The notes under the pieces are model-generated. The model saw only the letters and a list, made by a program, of their open reading frames with translations, made no database searches and was not told the DNA's origin. Shown piece after piece: positions 8,957-18,724 of a stretch of 64,000 nucleotides of DNA; positions within the stretch are counted from its first letter, which is position 1; the number at the start of each line of letters is the position of its first letter. Source of the DNA: Moorena bouillonii PNG (GTDB lineage Bacteria; Cyanobacteriota; Cyanobacteriia; Cyanobacteriales; Coleofasciculaceae). The DNA is taken from contig NZ_MKZS01000001.1 of the NCBI RefSeq assembly GCF_001942495.1, forward strand, positions 5,130,903 to 5,194,902, in the 5' to 3' direction. Made by a program: the position numbers and the translations under genes.

Positions 8957-9537
8957 GTGATCAGCCGACTCAGAAGTTAGTTACGAAAGTTTACATATTT
9001 CTTTCTTAATTCTAAGCTAACCGTCCCCGATAGGAAAATTTTGTTGAGTTTATGGCATAACTGGAAGGAAATATGAGTAATTGTATAGACTTGTTAAGTC
9101 TGTACCGATCTCGGTATGGCTACCCAGGATTTTTGTGCTATCCTGAGAATTGAGGGTTTAAAAGATTTAACATACTGAATTCCAAATGTGGTAAGGGGAG
9201 AGTTAAATTCGGTGATCCCACCATAGTAAAGATGTTGGCTTAGGCAAGACAAGCCTCTCTATCCCGTCTATATCTCAGTATCTCTACTGAGTCAACTTGT
9301 AAAGCAGACATAACCACCAAGAGTTGCCTAATCGGGAGCCTAAGTCGAGATAATTCTCACCTTAAGATCAGGAGTTACCTAGGCATGGGTGGTTAGGGTA
9401 AATTGCGCTAAATACCTGTATCCTATACCTTATTATCCGCAACCATATCCTAAAACCATTAGAACTGTAAGGTTTTAGGATTGCTTTGCAGCAGATTTCT
9501 CTAGAAATTTGCATCTACCTGTCTCTTGTTCACTCTT
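8957..9537. other. Intergenic region with small hairpins, possible leader or ncRNA
   Basis: About 580 bp with no long frame, less AT-rich than most gaps and without the common repeats. It contains small stem candidates such as CTCAGTATCTCTACTGAG near 9275 and CCTAAAACCATTAG...GGTTTTAGG near 9447-9480. It may carry an untranslated RNA or a long leader for the small frame at 9538. I recognise no known RNA family. Confidence 0.3.
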
Positions 9538-9750
9538 ATGTTATACATTGATATGTCGTTAATGATCCCCCTGCTAGCTACTGGCTACTTAATCACAATC
9601 TATGTGCTGTTAACACTAGCCCAGCGTGTTCAACGTTCTCCAAGGTACTTTACTAATCCCATTAAAAACGCCTTGGCTACTCGTGTGCCAACTGAGTCAG
9701 CATCCGAGGTCAATACGGTTAAGGGATGGTCTCAAAGGTCTCAAAGTTAA
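9538..9750 (+). CDS. Possible small single-pass membrane protein
   Basis: A 70-codon frame from ATG at 9538 with one clear hydrophobic segment (SLMIPLLATGYLITIYVLLT, about residues 7-26), then a basic, polar tail. An in-frame TTG at 9526 or the ATG at 9553 are other possible starts. No clear Shine-Dalgarno sequence precedes it. The hydrophobic N-terminus followed by a positive tail looks like a real small membrane protein rather than a chance frame. I recognise no family, and the tail (about 45-70) is of low complexity. Confidence 0.4.
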   Translation: MLYIDMSLMIPLLATGYLITIYVLLTLAQRVQRSPRYFTNPIKNALATRVPTESASEVNTVKGWSQRSQS

Positions 9751-10030
9751 TATCTTCCAGCATAACCCGTAGCCTATTCATCGGCGATTTTTCAACTTCC
9801 CATGGGCTAGCTTGGGTAGGAAGAGTCTTGAAACATGGCGCTTACATTACCAGATTGTCGCGCACAGATTCTGAGTTTACCCAAAAACAGATAAACGCAA
9901 ATAGTTATGACCACTTTCTGTGTTGATCTGTTTGACTATGAGATTTTGACTTGTCATGGTCTACTTGCTGAGTCAAGTATTTCTTAGCGATAGTCCAATA
10001 TACAAGGTTGGCATCATCAGGACTGATACT

Positions 10031-10065
10031 GCCTTGGGGGTAAAGTTAGACTTTACCCCCAAGGC
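10031..10065. terminator. Perfect 15-bp hairpin, possible terminator
   Basis: Arms GCCTTGGGGGTAAAG and CTTTACCCCCAAGGC with a 5-nt loop TTAGA. The arms are perfect and GC-rich but lack a following T-run. It lies between the small frame ending at 9750 and the convergent end of tkt at 10378, so it could serve as a terminator on either strand or be a small repeat element. Confidence 0.5.
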
Positions 10066-10377
10066 TAATGGCCTAAGGGAGAATTTATTCTTGGGCTACA
10101 CAAACTAATCCCACAAATTTTATAGCCTCTGTGCTTGGCTACGACCGTTAGAAGATCACCACGCAGACTTTGTTTATCAAGTTGGACTTGCCCTAGAATG
10201 GCTTCTGTGGGGGAGCCCAACGGTAAACGAAATAGCCCTGGTGGTGGCAGAAAGGAAGAGGAGAAACTCTCCGTTTTTCCCTATGCCACTATAACAAGCA
10301 TTAGTCTTGGTTTCCCATGACCATGGAAATGTTTACCCTAGTTCAGTTAGGTAGAATTAGGGGTTATATTGGTTTAA

Positions 10378-12384
10378 TTATCCCAACAAGGCTTTGGCTT
10401 TAGCGACTACATTTTCAACCGTGTAACCAAACTTTGCCATAGCGACGCCACCGGGAGCAGAAACACCAAAGCGATCAATGCTAATCATATCCCCCTCGGT
10501 ACCCAAGTAACGGCACCAACCAAAGCTGACACCAGCTTCGACCCCGAGGCGCTTGGTCACTGCTTTGGGCAAGACGGATTCCCGATAGGCTTCATCCTGG
10601 GCTTCAAAAAGTTCCCAGCTTGGCATGGAGACAACACGGACTTTCTTCCCTTCTTCTCGCAACTGCTCAGCCCCTTGGACACACAGTGACACTTCGCTAC
10701 CAGTACCAATCAGGATAATGTCAGGAGTGCCATCGCTGTCAGAGAGGACGTAAGCCCCTTTGGTCGCGGCTTCAATGGAACTACCAGCTAGGTTAGGTAG
10801 ACCTTGTCGGGTAAAGGCGAGGAGAGTTGGAGCATTACGACGCTCAATAGCTACCTTATAAGCCCCAGAGGTTTCGTTGCCATCAGCAGGTCGAAGGACT
10901 ACCAGATTTGGTATAGTCCTTAGGGAAGCAATGGTTTCAACCGGTTGGTGTGTCGGACCATCTTCACCTAAGGCTACCGAGTCGTGGGTCATTACCCAAA
11001 TTACCCCAGCTTCTGATAGAGCCGACAGGCGAATTGCTGCCCGCATATAGTCGGTGAAAATCAGGAAGGTGGCTCCATAGGGAATCAAGCCAGAGTTGTG
11101 AAGGGCAATGCCATTGCAAATCGCTCCCATACCATGTTCCCGGACGCCAAAGCGTAGGTTCCGGTTTTCATATTGCCCTTTCTGGAAATCCCCAGATATG
11201 TTCAATAAAGTGAGATTGGAGGGAGCAAGGTCAGCTGAACCACCAATCAATTGAGGCAGTACGGGGGCAAGTGCATTGAGAGTGGCTTGAGAATGTTTAC
11301 GGGTTGCTACTCCCTTGTCTTCCGGCGTGTAGGTGGGTAGGGCTTTTTCCCATCCTTCCGGGAGTTGGCCACTGGTAATTTGCTCAAATTGTGCTGCTTG
11401 TTCAGGATACTTTGCTTTGTAATCAGCTAGGGTTTGATTCCAGGCAGTTTCCGCTTCCGTACCCCGTTCCACAGCTTTCCGTAAATGGTTGAGAGCATCA
11501 TCTGGAACTACAAAGGGTTCATATTCCCATCCCAGGTGTTTGCGAGTGGCCTCCACTTCATCCCCACCTAAAGCTGCACCATGGACAGCATGTGAATTGG
11601 CTTTGTTAGGAGAACCATAGCCAATGGTGGTGGTTACCTTAATCAAAGACGGCTTATCTGTTACCGCTTTGGCTGCTGCTATGGCATCATTGATAGCTTC
11701 AAGGTCAGTGTTACCACTTTCTACATGTAGGACGTGCCAGCCATAAGCTTCAAAGCGCTTACCCACATCCTCAGTAAAGGCTAAGTCCGTAGAGCCGTCG
11801 ATGGAAATATGGTTGTCATCGTAGAGGGCGATGAGTTTGCCAAGTCCTAGGTGACCCGCTAAAGAACAGGCTTCACCAGACACCCCTTCCATGTTGCAAC
11901 CATCACCAAGGATGACGTAGGTGTAATGATCGACAATGGTAGCATCCGGTTTGTTGAACCTAGCAGCTAAGTGAGCTTCTGCCATTGCCAAACCCACACC
12001 ATTGGCAATTCCCTGTCCCAATGGACCAGTAGTGACTTCAACCCCATCGGTTTCAAAGTTTTCTGGGTGTCCAGGGGTGACCGATTCCCACTGGCGGAAC
12101 TGCTGAAGATCGTCTATGGTTACACCATCATAGCCAGTTAGGTAAAGTAAGGCGTATTGCAACATACAGCCATGACCAGCCGACAAGATGAAGCGATCGC
12201 GGTTGAACCAATTGGGATTTTTGGGGTTATACCGCATAAAACGGTCCCAAAGCACGAATGCCATAGGAGCCGCCCCCATGGGCAGCCCAGGATGACCAGA
12301 CTTGGCCTTTTCTACAGCATCAATCGCCAAGAAGCGGATGGAATTGATGCAAAGTTCTTCGAGAGACTGGGTTGCAACGGCCAT
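10378..12384 (-). CDS. tkt: Transketolase
   Basis: Thiamine diphosphate enzyme moving two-carbon units between sugar phosphates, central to the Calvin cycle and the oxidative pentose phosphate pathway. The 668 residues are full length. Visible landmarks are [19 protein letters not shown] at the N-terminus, [13 protein letters not shown] with the ThDP/Mg-binding GDG motif (about 155-165), DDNHISIDG, and [11 protein letters not shown]. The pyrimidine domain has [14 protein letters not shown] carrying the catalytic Glu, and [17 protein letters not shown]. The C-terminal domain ends in KAKALLG. It stands alone, with a 383-bp gap to fabF. Confidence 0.97.
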   Translation of the reverse strand: MAVATQSLEELCINSIRFLAIDAVEKAKSGHPGLPMGAAPMAFVLWDRFMRYNPKNPNWFNRDRFILSAGHGCMLQYALLYLTGYDGVTIDDLQQFRQWESVTPGHPENFETDGVEVTTGPLGQGIANGVGLAMAEAHLAARFNKPDATIVDHYTYVILGDGCNMEGVSGEACSLAGHLGLGKLIALYDDNHISIDGSTDLAFTEDVGKRFEAYGWHVLHVESGNTDLEAINDAIAAAKAVTDKPSLIKVTTTIGYGSPNKANSHAVHGAALGGDEVEATRKHLGWEYEPFVVPDDALNHLRKAVERGTEAETAWNQTLADYKAKYPEQAAQFEQITSGQLPEGWEKALPTYTPEDKGVATRKHSQATLNALAPVLPQLIGGSADLAPSNLTLLNISGDFQKGQYENRNLRFGVREHGMGAICNGIALHNSGLIPYGATFLIFTDYMRAAIRLSALSEAGVIWVMTHDSVALGEDGPTHQPVETIASLRTIPNLVVLRPADGNETSGAYKVAIERRNAPTLLAFTRQGLPNLAGSSIEAATKGAYVLSDSDGTPDIILIGTGSEVSLCVQGAEQLREEGKKVRVVSMPSWELFEAQDEAYRESVLPKAVTKRLGVEAGVSFGWCRYLGTEGDMISIDRFGVSAPGGVAMAKFGYTVENVVAKAKALLG

Positions 12385-12640
12385 AATTTCTGTTTAATGG
12401 ATATGTGTGTACTATGGTCTAACAAGAATTTGTCTGAGTTCAAACAAGGGTGGCTCTCGGTTGACCCAAAGGTACTTTCTCATAATCCCATTACCGGGAT
12501 CAATCAGCAAGAGATAGGGATTGGCTCAGAATGAAGGATGTTCGCCGGATAGTTTCCCTTGTAGGGTAGGATGAAGCATCAAGGATGAAAACAATCCATA
12601 AAGCGTGGGTGGGAATATGGGTTACTCAGTAAATATCATT

Positions 12641-12668
12641 AACTAGTAGTTGTAACTACTAGTTTTTT
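12641..12668 (+). terminator. Palindromic hairpin followed by T-run
   Basis: Arms AACTAGTAGTT and AACTACTAGTT are separated by GT and run into TTTTTT on the plus strand. The form is that of an intrinsic terminator, although both neighbouring genes (fabF upstream, tkt downstream) read on the minus strand. It may still end fabF transcripts by its symmetry, or stop antisense transcription into fabF. Confidence 0.5.
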
Positions 12669-12767
12669 CCTTGAGCTACCTTCACCCAATGCCTACCCTA
12701 ATATAAAGGCTACCCTTTTGGTTCTCCTACGGAGTAAGCCGTTAACCATTCAAACTTTATTCCCACT

Positions 12768-14021
12768 TTACCGGTATTTTTTGAAGGCTAGGGTTACATT
12801 ATGACCGCCGAACCCAAAGGAATTGGATAGCACTACTTCTACCATCTGCTGGCGACTAGAATTGGGTACGTAATCCAAATCACATTCAGGGTCTGGGTTG
12901 TTCAAATTTATCGTTGGTGGAATCTGGTCATGGGCAATTGCCATCACTGAAGCCACTGCTTCAATGCCACCAGACCCTCCCAACAAATGACCTGTCATAG
13001 ATTTGGTGGAGCTAATTGCTACTTTATAGGCATGGTCTCCTAGGGCTTTTTTAATCGCTGCTGTTTCGGTTTTATCATTAGCAGGTGTGCTAGTGCCGTG
13101 GGCATTGATGTAGCTAACCTGTTCGGCCGTCAACCCAGCATCCTTCATCGTCAGTGCTATAGCCCTTGCTGCTCCTTCGCCACCTGGTACAGGGGATGTG
13201 ATGTGATGGGCATCACAGGTCATGGCATAGCCGACGATTTCGGCATAAATTTTTGCTCCACGACTGACGGCGTGTTCTAGTTCCTCTAGGATCAGAATCC
13301 CAGAACCTTCTCCCATCACAAAGCCATTGCGAGCGATATCAAAAGGACAGCAAGCTGACTCAGGAGTATCGTTACGAGTAGATAAAGCTCGTGCTGATGC
13401 AAACCCAGCCATTGCTAGGGGAGTCACCGCCGCTTCAGCACCGCCACAAATCATGGCTTGGGCATAGCCTCGCTGGATTAAGCGAAACGCATCGCCTACG
13501 GCATTAGACCCTGCGGCACAAGCAGTAACTGGGCAACTATTGGGTCCCTTGGCTCCCGTATGAATTCCTGTTTGACCAGCTGCCATGTTAGCAATCATCA
13601 TCGGGATCATAAACGGACTACAGCGGTCAGGTCCACGTTTAATAAGAACTGTTTCCTGGTCTTCCAGTACCTTCAGACCACCGATGCCAGTGCCAATCAT
13701 TACACCGACCTGTTCTGCGTTCAGGTCATTGATCTCAAACTGGGCATCAGCTAATGCTTGCTTACTGGCAGAAACCGCAAATTGAGCAAAGCGATCCATA
13801 CGATTTGCTTCCTTACGCTTCATGTAGTCCTGGGGATCAAAGCCCTTCACCTCGCCAGCAATACGACAAGCATGCTTGGAGGCATCAAATAAGGAAATTA
13901 AACCAATACCATTGCGTCCGTTTAACAACCCTTCCCAGTACTCAGCCACAGTGTTGCCTATCGGCGTAATTGCACCGAGACCTGTAACAACGACCCGTTT
14001 TTTCTCAAAGTTTGTCATCAT
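12768..14021 (-). CDS. fabF: Beta-ketoacyl-ACP synthase II
   Basis: Condensing enzyme of type II fatty acid synthesis, which elongates acyl-ACP with malonyl-ACP. In 417 residues the thiolase-fold triad is visible: Cys in PVTACAAGSNAVG (about 168), His in INAHGTSTPANDKTE (about 308) and His in KSMTGHLLGGSGG (about 345). The C-terminus has NSFGFGGHNVTLAF. Length is typical. Two adjacent ATGs (14021 and 14018) are both possible starts. It is 60 bp downstream of acpP on the same strand, the usual acpP-fabF operon order, so enzyme and carrier are probably cotranscribed. Confidence 0.97.
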   Translation of the reverse strand: MMTNFEKKRVVVTGLGAITPIGNTVAEYWEGLLNGRNGIGLISLFDASKHACRIAGEVKGFDPQDYMKRKEANRMDRFAQFAVSASKQALADAQFEINDLNAEQVGVMIGTGIGGLKVLEDQETVLIKRGPDRCSPFMIPMMIANMAAGQTGIHTGAKGPNSCPVTACAAGSNAVGDAFRLIQRGYAQAMICGGAEAAVTPLAMAGFASARALSTRNDTPESACCPFDIARNGFVMGEGSGILILEELEHAVSRGAKIYAEIVGYAMTCDAHHITSPVPGGEGAARAIALTMKDAGLTAEQVSYINAHGTSTPANDKTETAAIKKALGDHAYKVAISSTKSMTGHLLGGSGGIEAVASVMAIAHDQIPPTINLNNPDPECDLDYVPNSSRQQMVEVVLSNSFGFGGHNVTLAFKKYR

Positions 14022-14081
14022 GCCATTAAAACTAGGCTTATCGACCGTGAACGCAGAACTTGCGGTAATGAATCAGGCTGA

Positions 14082-14339
14082 TCAAGCTGGAGTTTCTGCT
14101 CCTGCTCCTACTTTTTCCTCAATGTAATCCACAGCCTTTTGAACAGTGTCGATCTTTTCCGCCGCTTCATCAGGGATTTCGATATTGAAAGCTTCTTCTA
14201 AGGCCATCACCAATTCAACTGTGTCTAAGGAGTCAGCGCCCAGATCGTTGGCAAAGCTGGCTTCTGGCTTAACCTCCTCCCCATCAACGTCCAACTGTTC
14301 TGAAACGATATCCTTAACTTTATCGAAAATTTCGCTCAT
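14082..14339 (-). CDS. acpP: Acyl carrier protein
   Basis: Small acidic carrier of the growing acyl chain in fatty acid synthesis. The 85 residues contain the phosphopantetheine attachment motif [16 protein letters not shown], with Ser at about residue 39. The helix around [13 protein letters not shown] is typical of ACP. It is the first gene of the acpP-fabF pair. The start at 14339 is followed by [11 protein letters not shown], the standard N-terminus. Confidence 0.97.
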   Translation of the reverse strand: MSEIFDKVKDIVSEQLDVDGEEVKPEASFANDLGADSLDTVELVMALEEAFNIEIPDEAAEKIDTVQKAVDYIEEKVGAGAETPA

Positions 14340-15637
14340 ATATATATTCCTCAGCCTTTTTAGCTATAACCTCTCAAGCAGTACTTACTGATTTTAGGGG
14401 TTTTATGATCTTATCCGAAAGAGGTCTGATCTTGTAGATAGGTAATAATGCTTGTTTGGCATGACACCACTTCCCTTAATCATCAAAGGCTTTGGTGCCT
14501 TTGTTCCCCGTCTCATCATATATCAATGTCCTCAACACTCAAGAACTGCTTAGTTGGAACCACAATTCCATAGCTGACCTAGAGACATCCTTAGGAATTG
14601 TACACCAAACCTCGCCAAACTGCTGCTGCTTTGACCTGACATGACCGTTGCCTTCCGAGAGTTGGCCCAGCACGTTAGAGCGGGTGCATCTCATTATTTG
14701 TAAAAAAGTTGCTAATGGTGCGCACAGAAGACGAGCTCGCCAAGACGCAAGCTGTAGCCAGTTTTGGGACAGTGCCTCCCATAACGCACCACCAGGTCAA
14801 ACTGCAAAAGCGATATAGAGGTGCCGTGGCGAATTAAATTACGGGTCAAACGCACCATTACGGTCATGGGGGAAATTCCATGACCGCGCTGCATCAAGAC
14901 AATGAGATCCACCCCGTTACAGCTTCATGGGCAGAATTTCGGCATCGGAGCTCACCCTGTTAATTCACGATGGTCGGTATTAGAAAGTTTCAGCTGTTGT
15001 TTATTTTTGTCAAGCTAATGAAACAAAATTTTATAAAAAAAACGAGTAGGGGGAAGCTGACTTCTCAAGCCTTCCTTAAACAGAGCGGTAGACTCTTTGC
15101 ATATCGGGTATCTTAGTCACCTTTAAAGAGTCAAAAAGCCTAATGCTTATGGGTTTTACGGAGTTGCGATCGCCCATGATCGCCCATCGTAAATCCATTA
15201 AGTCGAGCTTAGTATCAGTATGAATACTTAATACAGTACTTCTACCAATCTTAATATAGTACTTTTACCAATTCTTAGGTTATCCCAATTCTTAGGTTAT
15301 CCCAATTCTTAGTGCTGACAAGGGTACACATTTATTTTATCTGAGCATCTAAGCATCTGAGCATCTAAGCATCTGACCATCTGCATCTATAAGTCCTATT
15401 TTGAATAATTGGTATTAGTTTATGGGCTAACTAACCAATCTCTACTAAAAGGGCAGCAGTAAAAAAAATTTGTTTTATCAAGAGGAGCTTTTCAAAATAC
15501 ACGACTTAGGTAAAATTGCTCGTAATATGAGTTTTGGAATGAGTTAACTCAGTTAGCTTAATTATGTATTTACACGGTTGTCGTGCTAGGTCACGTTGAT
15601 GCTAAAAGTGATGTAATTACTTTACAACGAAGCTCTC
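14340..15637. other. Long intergenic region with dispersed repeat copies
   Basis: About 1.3 kb between the divergently transcribed acpP and the coiled-coil gene. At 14816-14910 it holds a copy of a dispersed family (GTGGCGAATTAAATTACGGG; also near 35816). At 15260-15310 and 15340-15385 it has short tandem units such as CCAATTCTTAGGTTAT and GCATCTAA/GCATCTGA. Two GCGATCGCCCATGATCGCCC-type HIP1 copies lie near 15170. The minus-strand frame at 14712-14912 is repeat-derived. No gene is supported. Confidence 0.6.
14816..14910. repeat. Dispersed repeat copy (GTGGCGAATTAAATTACGGG family)
   Basis: The text CCGTGGCGAATTAAATTACG plus GGTCAAACGCACC is nearly identical to 35815-35849. It is followed by ATGGGGGAAA and GACCGCGCTGCATCAAGAC, which have relatives at 35890-35925 and 51145-51195. 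The family is about 100 bp long, with internal ATGG...CCAT inverted repeats. Confidence 0.7.
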
Positions 15638-16303
15638 ATGAATTCAAGTCTCAGTTTTTGGTTATTCAGCTGGTTTTTATTAGCTATTTATGATTTTAAC
15701 CCAAAAAATCATACTCTCAAAGATAGCAATCAAATCCAAAACTTATTAATCTATTGGTTTTTTTTTAGTTTAAATAACTATGAAGCCATTGAACAAGATA
15801 TTAATTTGGCTAATGATAAAATTAAGTGGCTGGAATATGAACTCAAAGAAAGTCATCAGCAAATTATTGGGATAATCAATAAGTTTATTGTAGTTAATAA
15901 CTCCTTAAGGAGCTTCCATAAGAAAAATGTCTCACTGCAAGAGAGGGTTGAACGGCTGGAGCTGGAAAAGCAGGCTTTTCTTGAAGAGCTTGATGGGGGA
16001 GTAGAAACTTCAAATTGGGATTATCAAGCCTGGGAGTTGATGGTACAGAAAACCAAAGGAATAATTGTGGAGCTAAACCAAGTCAAGACGGAAGTTAAAT
16101 CACTCCTCAGACAAAACAAACAATTGGCATGGGACAAAGCATGCTTAGAAAGGCAACTTGAGTTGGAGAGGGCTGAAAATCAATGCCTGGCTATAGAAAA
16201 ACAACAAATAAATCATCAAAAAAACATCTTGGCAGGTAAACTGAGGCAGAAGCATATTGAAACTCAATCCCTACTCACGGAAATCGAAGCACTAAAGATG
16301 TAA
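15638..16303 (+). CDS. Coiled-coil protein with hydrophobic N-terminus
   Basis: I do not recognise a family. The 221 residues begin with a hydrophobic stretch (SFWLFSWFLLAIYDF, about residues 6-20). A second apolar patch, LLIYWFFFSL, lies at about 37-46. From about residue 50 onward the protein is a long, charged, Leu-rich coiled coil (for example LQERVERLELEKQAFLEEL). It is AT-rich compared with neighbours. It stands alone between a long repeat-bearing gap and the end of pyk, which reads towards it. A membrane-anchored or scaffold role is a guess from shape only. Confidence 0.6.
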   Translation: MNSSLSFWLFSWFLLAIYDFNPKNHTLKDSNQIQNLLIYWFFFSLNNYEAIEQDINLANDKIKWLEYELKESHQQIIGIINKFIVVNNSLRSFHKKNVSLQERVERLELEKQAFLEELDGGVETSNWDYQAWELMVQKTKGIIVELNQVKTEVKSLLRQNKQLAWDKACLERQLELERAENQCLAIEKQQINHQKNILAGKLRQKHIETQSLLTEIEALKM

Positions 16304-16673
16304 AAACCAAGATGTGTTGATGATAAATTTTGATCAGTCTACAAGCTTAAAGCAGGACAGTTACGGTCATGAGTAATATCCTGTCCGGTTGACTACTTAT
16401 AATTCTGGGGTTTTCGTTAATTGAAAATTGAAAATTAACAATTAACAATTAACAATTTTAAATTCATGGGCATAGGCTCAACCATTTTATAAGTGATTAA
16501 CCGGACTTGATCTTACCAATTACGAATTCCAAAATATTGACTCTACCAGGTTAAGTTAGTAGCAAAATAGTACCACAAAATATTTTATAGTTAAGTGATG
16601 CTTGAGCATACAAATAAAACCAGGCAATAGCCAAGACAAAATACACAATGGTTATGGGTATAGTAGAATTTAT
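16304..16673. other. Intergenic region with short AT-rich tandem repeat
   Basis: About 370 bp between convergent genes. At about 16420-16460 is a 7-bp tandem array of AATTAAC/AATTGAA units. The rest is AT-rich without a recognisable gene or clear terminator. Confidence 0.5.
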
Positions 16674-18455
16674 TCACGTCATTAGTAATCCGTCACTGGG
16701 GCTAGCCCCAAGAGTACCAGAATAAACTAAACCCCGCTGTGTGTCCAGAGTCAAAATTGCCCCATCCCGAATCAATTGGGTCGCATTCTTCACCCCCACA
16801 ATTACTGGCACACCTAAGCGTAAGCCAATCACTGCTGCATGGCTAGTTATACTATCTTCCTCAGTGATAATTCCTGCTGCCTTGCGAATAACTTCCACAA
16901 ATTTGGCATTGGTTGAAGGAGCGACTAGGATTTCTCCGTGGTTGAAGTTAGGTAAATCACCATCAGTGCCAGCCACCCGAGCAACACCACTTACTGATCC
17001 CTGACCAATACCAACTCCCTGACCCAAAACTGCTTTGACTACTTCTACTTTAATTAAGTCTGTTGACCCAGCCACACCTTGGATTGTCCCCGCCGTCATG
17101 ACGACCAAATCTCTTTCTGTTAGAAGCTGTTTTTCCTGAGCCACACTCATTGCGGCTTGGAAGGTCTGACCAGTTGAGGGTAAATCCAGGACTAACAAAG
17201 GTCTGACCCCCCAAACTAGCTGGAGTTGTCGAGCCACATCTACATGGGGTGTTACTGCTAATATGGGAGTCTGGGGTCGGAATTTAGATACATTCCGGGC
17301 TGTAGCACCGGTTTTGGTCAGAGTCATGATGGCTGCTGCCTCTAACTGCTCCGCAATGTGACCAACTGCCTGGGATATAGCATTGGGAATGGAACGGCTG
17401 GTGTCACGAGCATGACCGATAATCTGTTCTTGCTCAATGCGAACCGCAACCGTACCCATGGTCTTTACGGCTTCTACTGGGTATTTACCAACAGCTGTTT
17501 CGTTAGAGAGCATGACTGCATCAGTGCCATCAAGGATAGCATTAGCTACATCAGAAACTTCTGCACGAGTTGGTCGCGGTGAGTTAACCATACTGTCCAA
17601 CATTTGAGTGGCAGTTATGACTGGGATTCCCCGTCGATTGGCTGAGGCAATCAGTCGCTTTTGTAAGATTGGTACATCCTCTGCTGGCAGTTCTACCCCT
17701 AAGTCACCCCGAGCAACCATCACTCCATCGCACAGGGAGATAATTGCCTCCATTTGCTCAATGGCTTCATGCTTTTCAATTTTGGCAACGACGGGTACCT
17801 GCTTGCCAGCACTGTTAATCAGTTCTTTGATTTCTAATATGTCCTGAGGATTACGAACAAAGGAGAGTGCTACCCAATCCACACCCTGATCCAAACCAAA
17901 CATTAAATCTCGTCGGTCTTTATCGGTTAGAGCTTTGATGGATAGGTAGACACCAGGGAAGTTCACTCCCTTGTTATTTGAGAGGGGTCCACCGACGATA
18001 ACGGTACAGTGCAAGGCTCGTTGCTCTCGGTCTACCTCATCGACCCGCATTTCAACTTTGCCATCGTCTAATAGGATGGTGGCTCCTACAGGCACTTCGT
18101 CAGCTAGGGGTTCGTAGGTAACTGAACTGATTTCCTGTTGACCAACCATGGATTTGCTGGTTAAGGTGAAGCGATCGCCATTGTTAACAACAATGGAACC
18201 GTTTTCAAACCGCCCCAAGCGAATTTTCGGTCCTTGCAAGTCTTGCAGGATCGCCACAGGCTGATTAAGTTCAAAGGCCGTCTGGCGGATCAGGCGAATA
18301 TTGCGCTGATGGTCTTCGTGGGTGCCATGGGAAAAGTTAAGTCGTAAAGTGGTGGCACCAGCTTGAATTAGTGCCTTGAGAACATCTGGGCTATTGCTCG
18401 CAGGGCCAATTGTGGCGACAATCTTTGTCCGACGTAGGGAATTTGGCGATTGCAT
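16674..18455 (-). CDS. pyk: Pyruvate kinase with C-terminal PEP-utilising-type domain
   Basis: Transfers phosphate from PEP to ADP at the end of glycolysis. The catalytic core (about residues 1-470) starts RRTKIVATIGPAS, with LRLNFSHG, ILQDLQGPKIRLG, and the Lys-containing active-site motif VVAKIEKHEAIE (about 222-233), then MVARGDLGVE and ATQMLDSM. The extra C-terminal ~85 residues hold GIITEEDSITSHAAVIGLRL, the mobile histidine-like domain shared with PEP synthase and found in Bacillus and many cyanobacterial pyruvate kinases. At 593 residues it matches that long type. It is a single gene with no operon partner. Confidence 0.96.
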   Translation of the reverse strand: MQSPNSLRRTKIVATIGPASNSPDVLKALIQAGATTLRLNFSHGTHEDHQRNIRLIRQTAFELNQPVAILQDLQGPKIRLGRFENGSIVVNNGDRFTLTSKSMVGQQEISSVTYEPLADEVPVGATILLDDGKVEMRVDEVDREQRALHCTVIVGGPLSNNKGVNFPGVYLSIKALTDKDRRDLMFGLDQGVDWVALSFVRNPQDILEIKELINSAGKQVPVVAKIEKHEAIEQMEAIISLCDGVMVARGDLGVELPAEDVPILQKRLIASANRRGIPVITATQMLDSMVNSPRPTRAEVSDVANAILDGTDAVMLSNETAVGKYPVEAVKTMGTVAVRIEQEQIIGHARDTSRSIPNAISQAVGHIAEQLEAAAIMTLTKTGATARNVSKFRPQTPILAVTPHVDVARQLQLVWGVRPLLVLDLPSTGQTFQAAMSVAQEKQLLTERDLVVMTAGTIQGVAGSTDLIKVEVVKAVLGQGVGIGQGSVSGVARVAGTDGDLPNFNHGEILVAPSTNAKFVEVIRKAAGIITEEDSITSHAAVIGLRLGVPVIVGVKNATQLIRDGAILTLDTQRGLVYSGTLGASPSDGLLMT

Positions 18456-18724
18456 AAACGTGAAAGGGATTAGGTGGGTTTCCCGAACAACACCTTAGCA
18501 TGGCACATTACTGTTTGTTGTTTGATATTAAGTTTTCCTAAATATCTTTACAAAGACTTGTCATTAGTCATTAGTTATTAGTACCAAGCCAGGTTTAATA
18601 AGATTCGGTAAACATTCCCCAATCTACACTAAGTCCGGTTAGTAGGGGATGAATTTCCAGGCAAAAAATTTTTGTTCTAATCAAGTTGTAATCAATAAGA
18701 TATTCCGGCTTAGTCGAGGGTACT

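Noticed and set aside
14712-14912. 66-codon minus-strand frame
   Set aside because: It lies in the dispersed repeat shared with 35815-35849, which translates to the same RLTRNLIRHG text there; it is repeat-derived.
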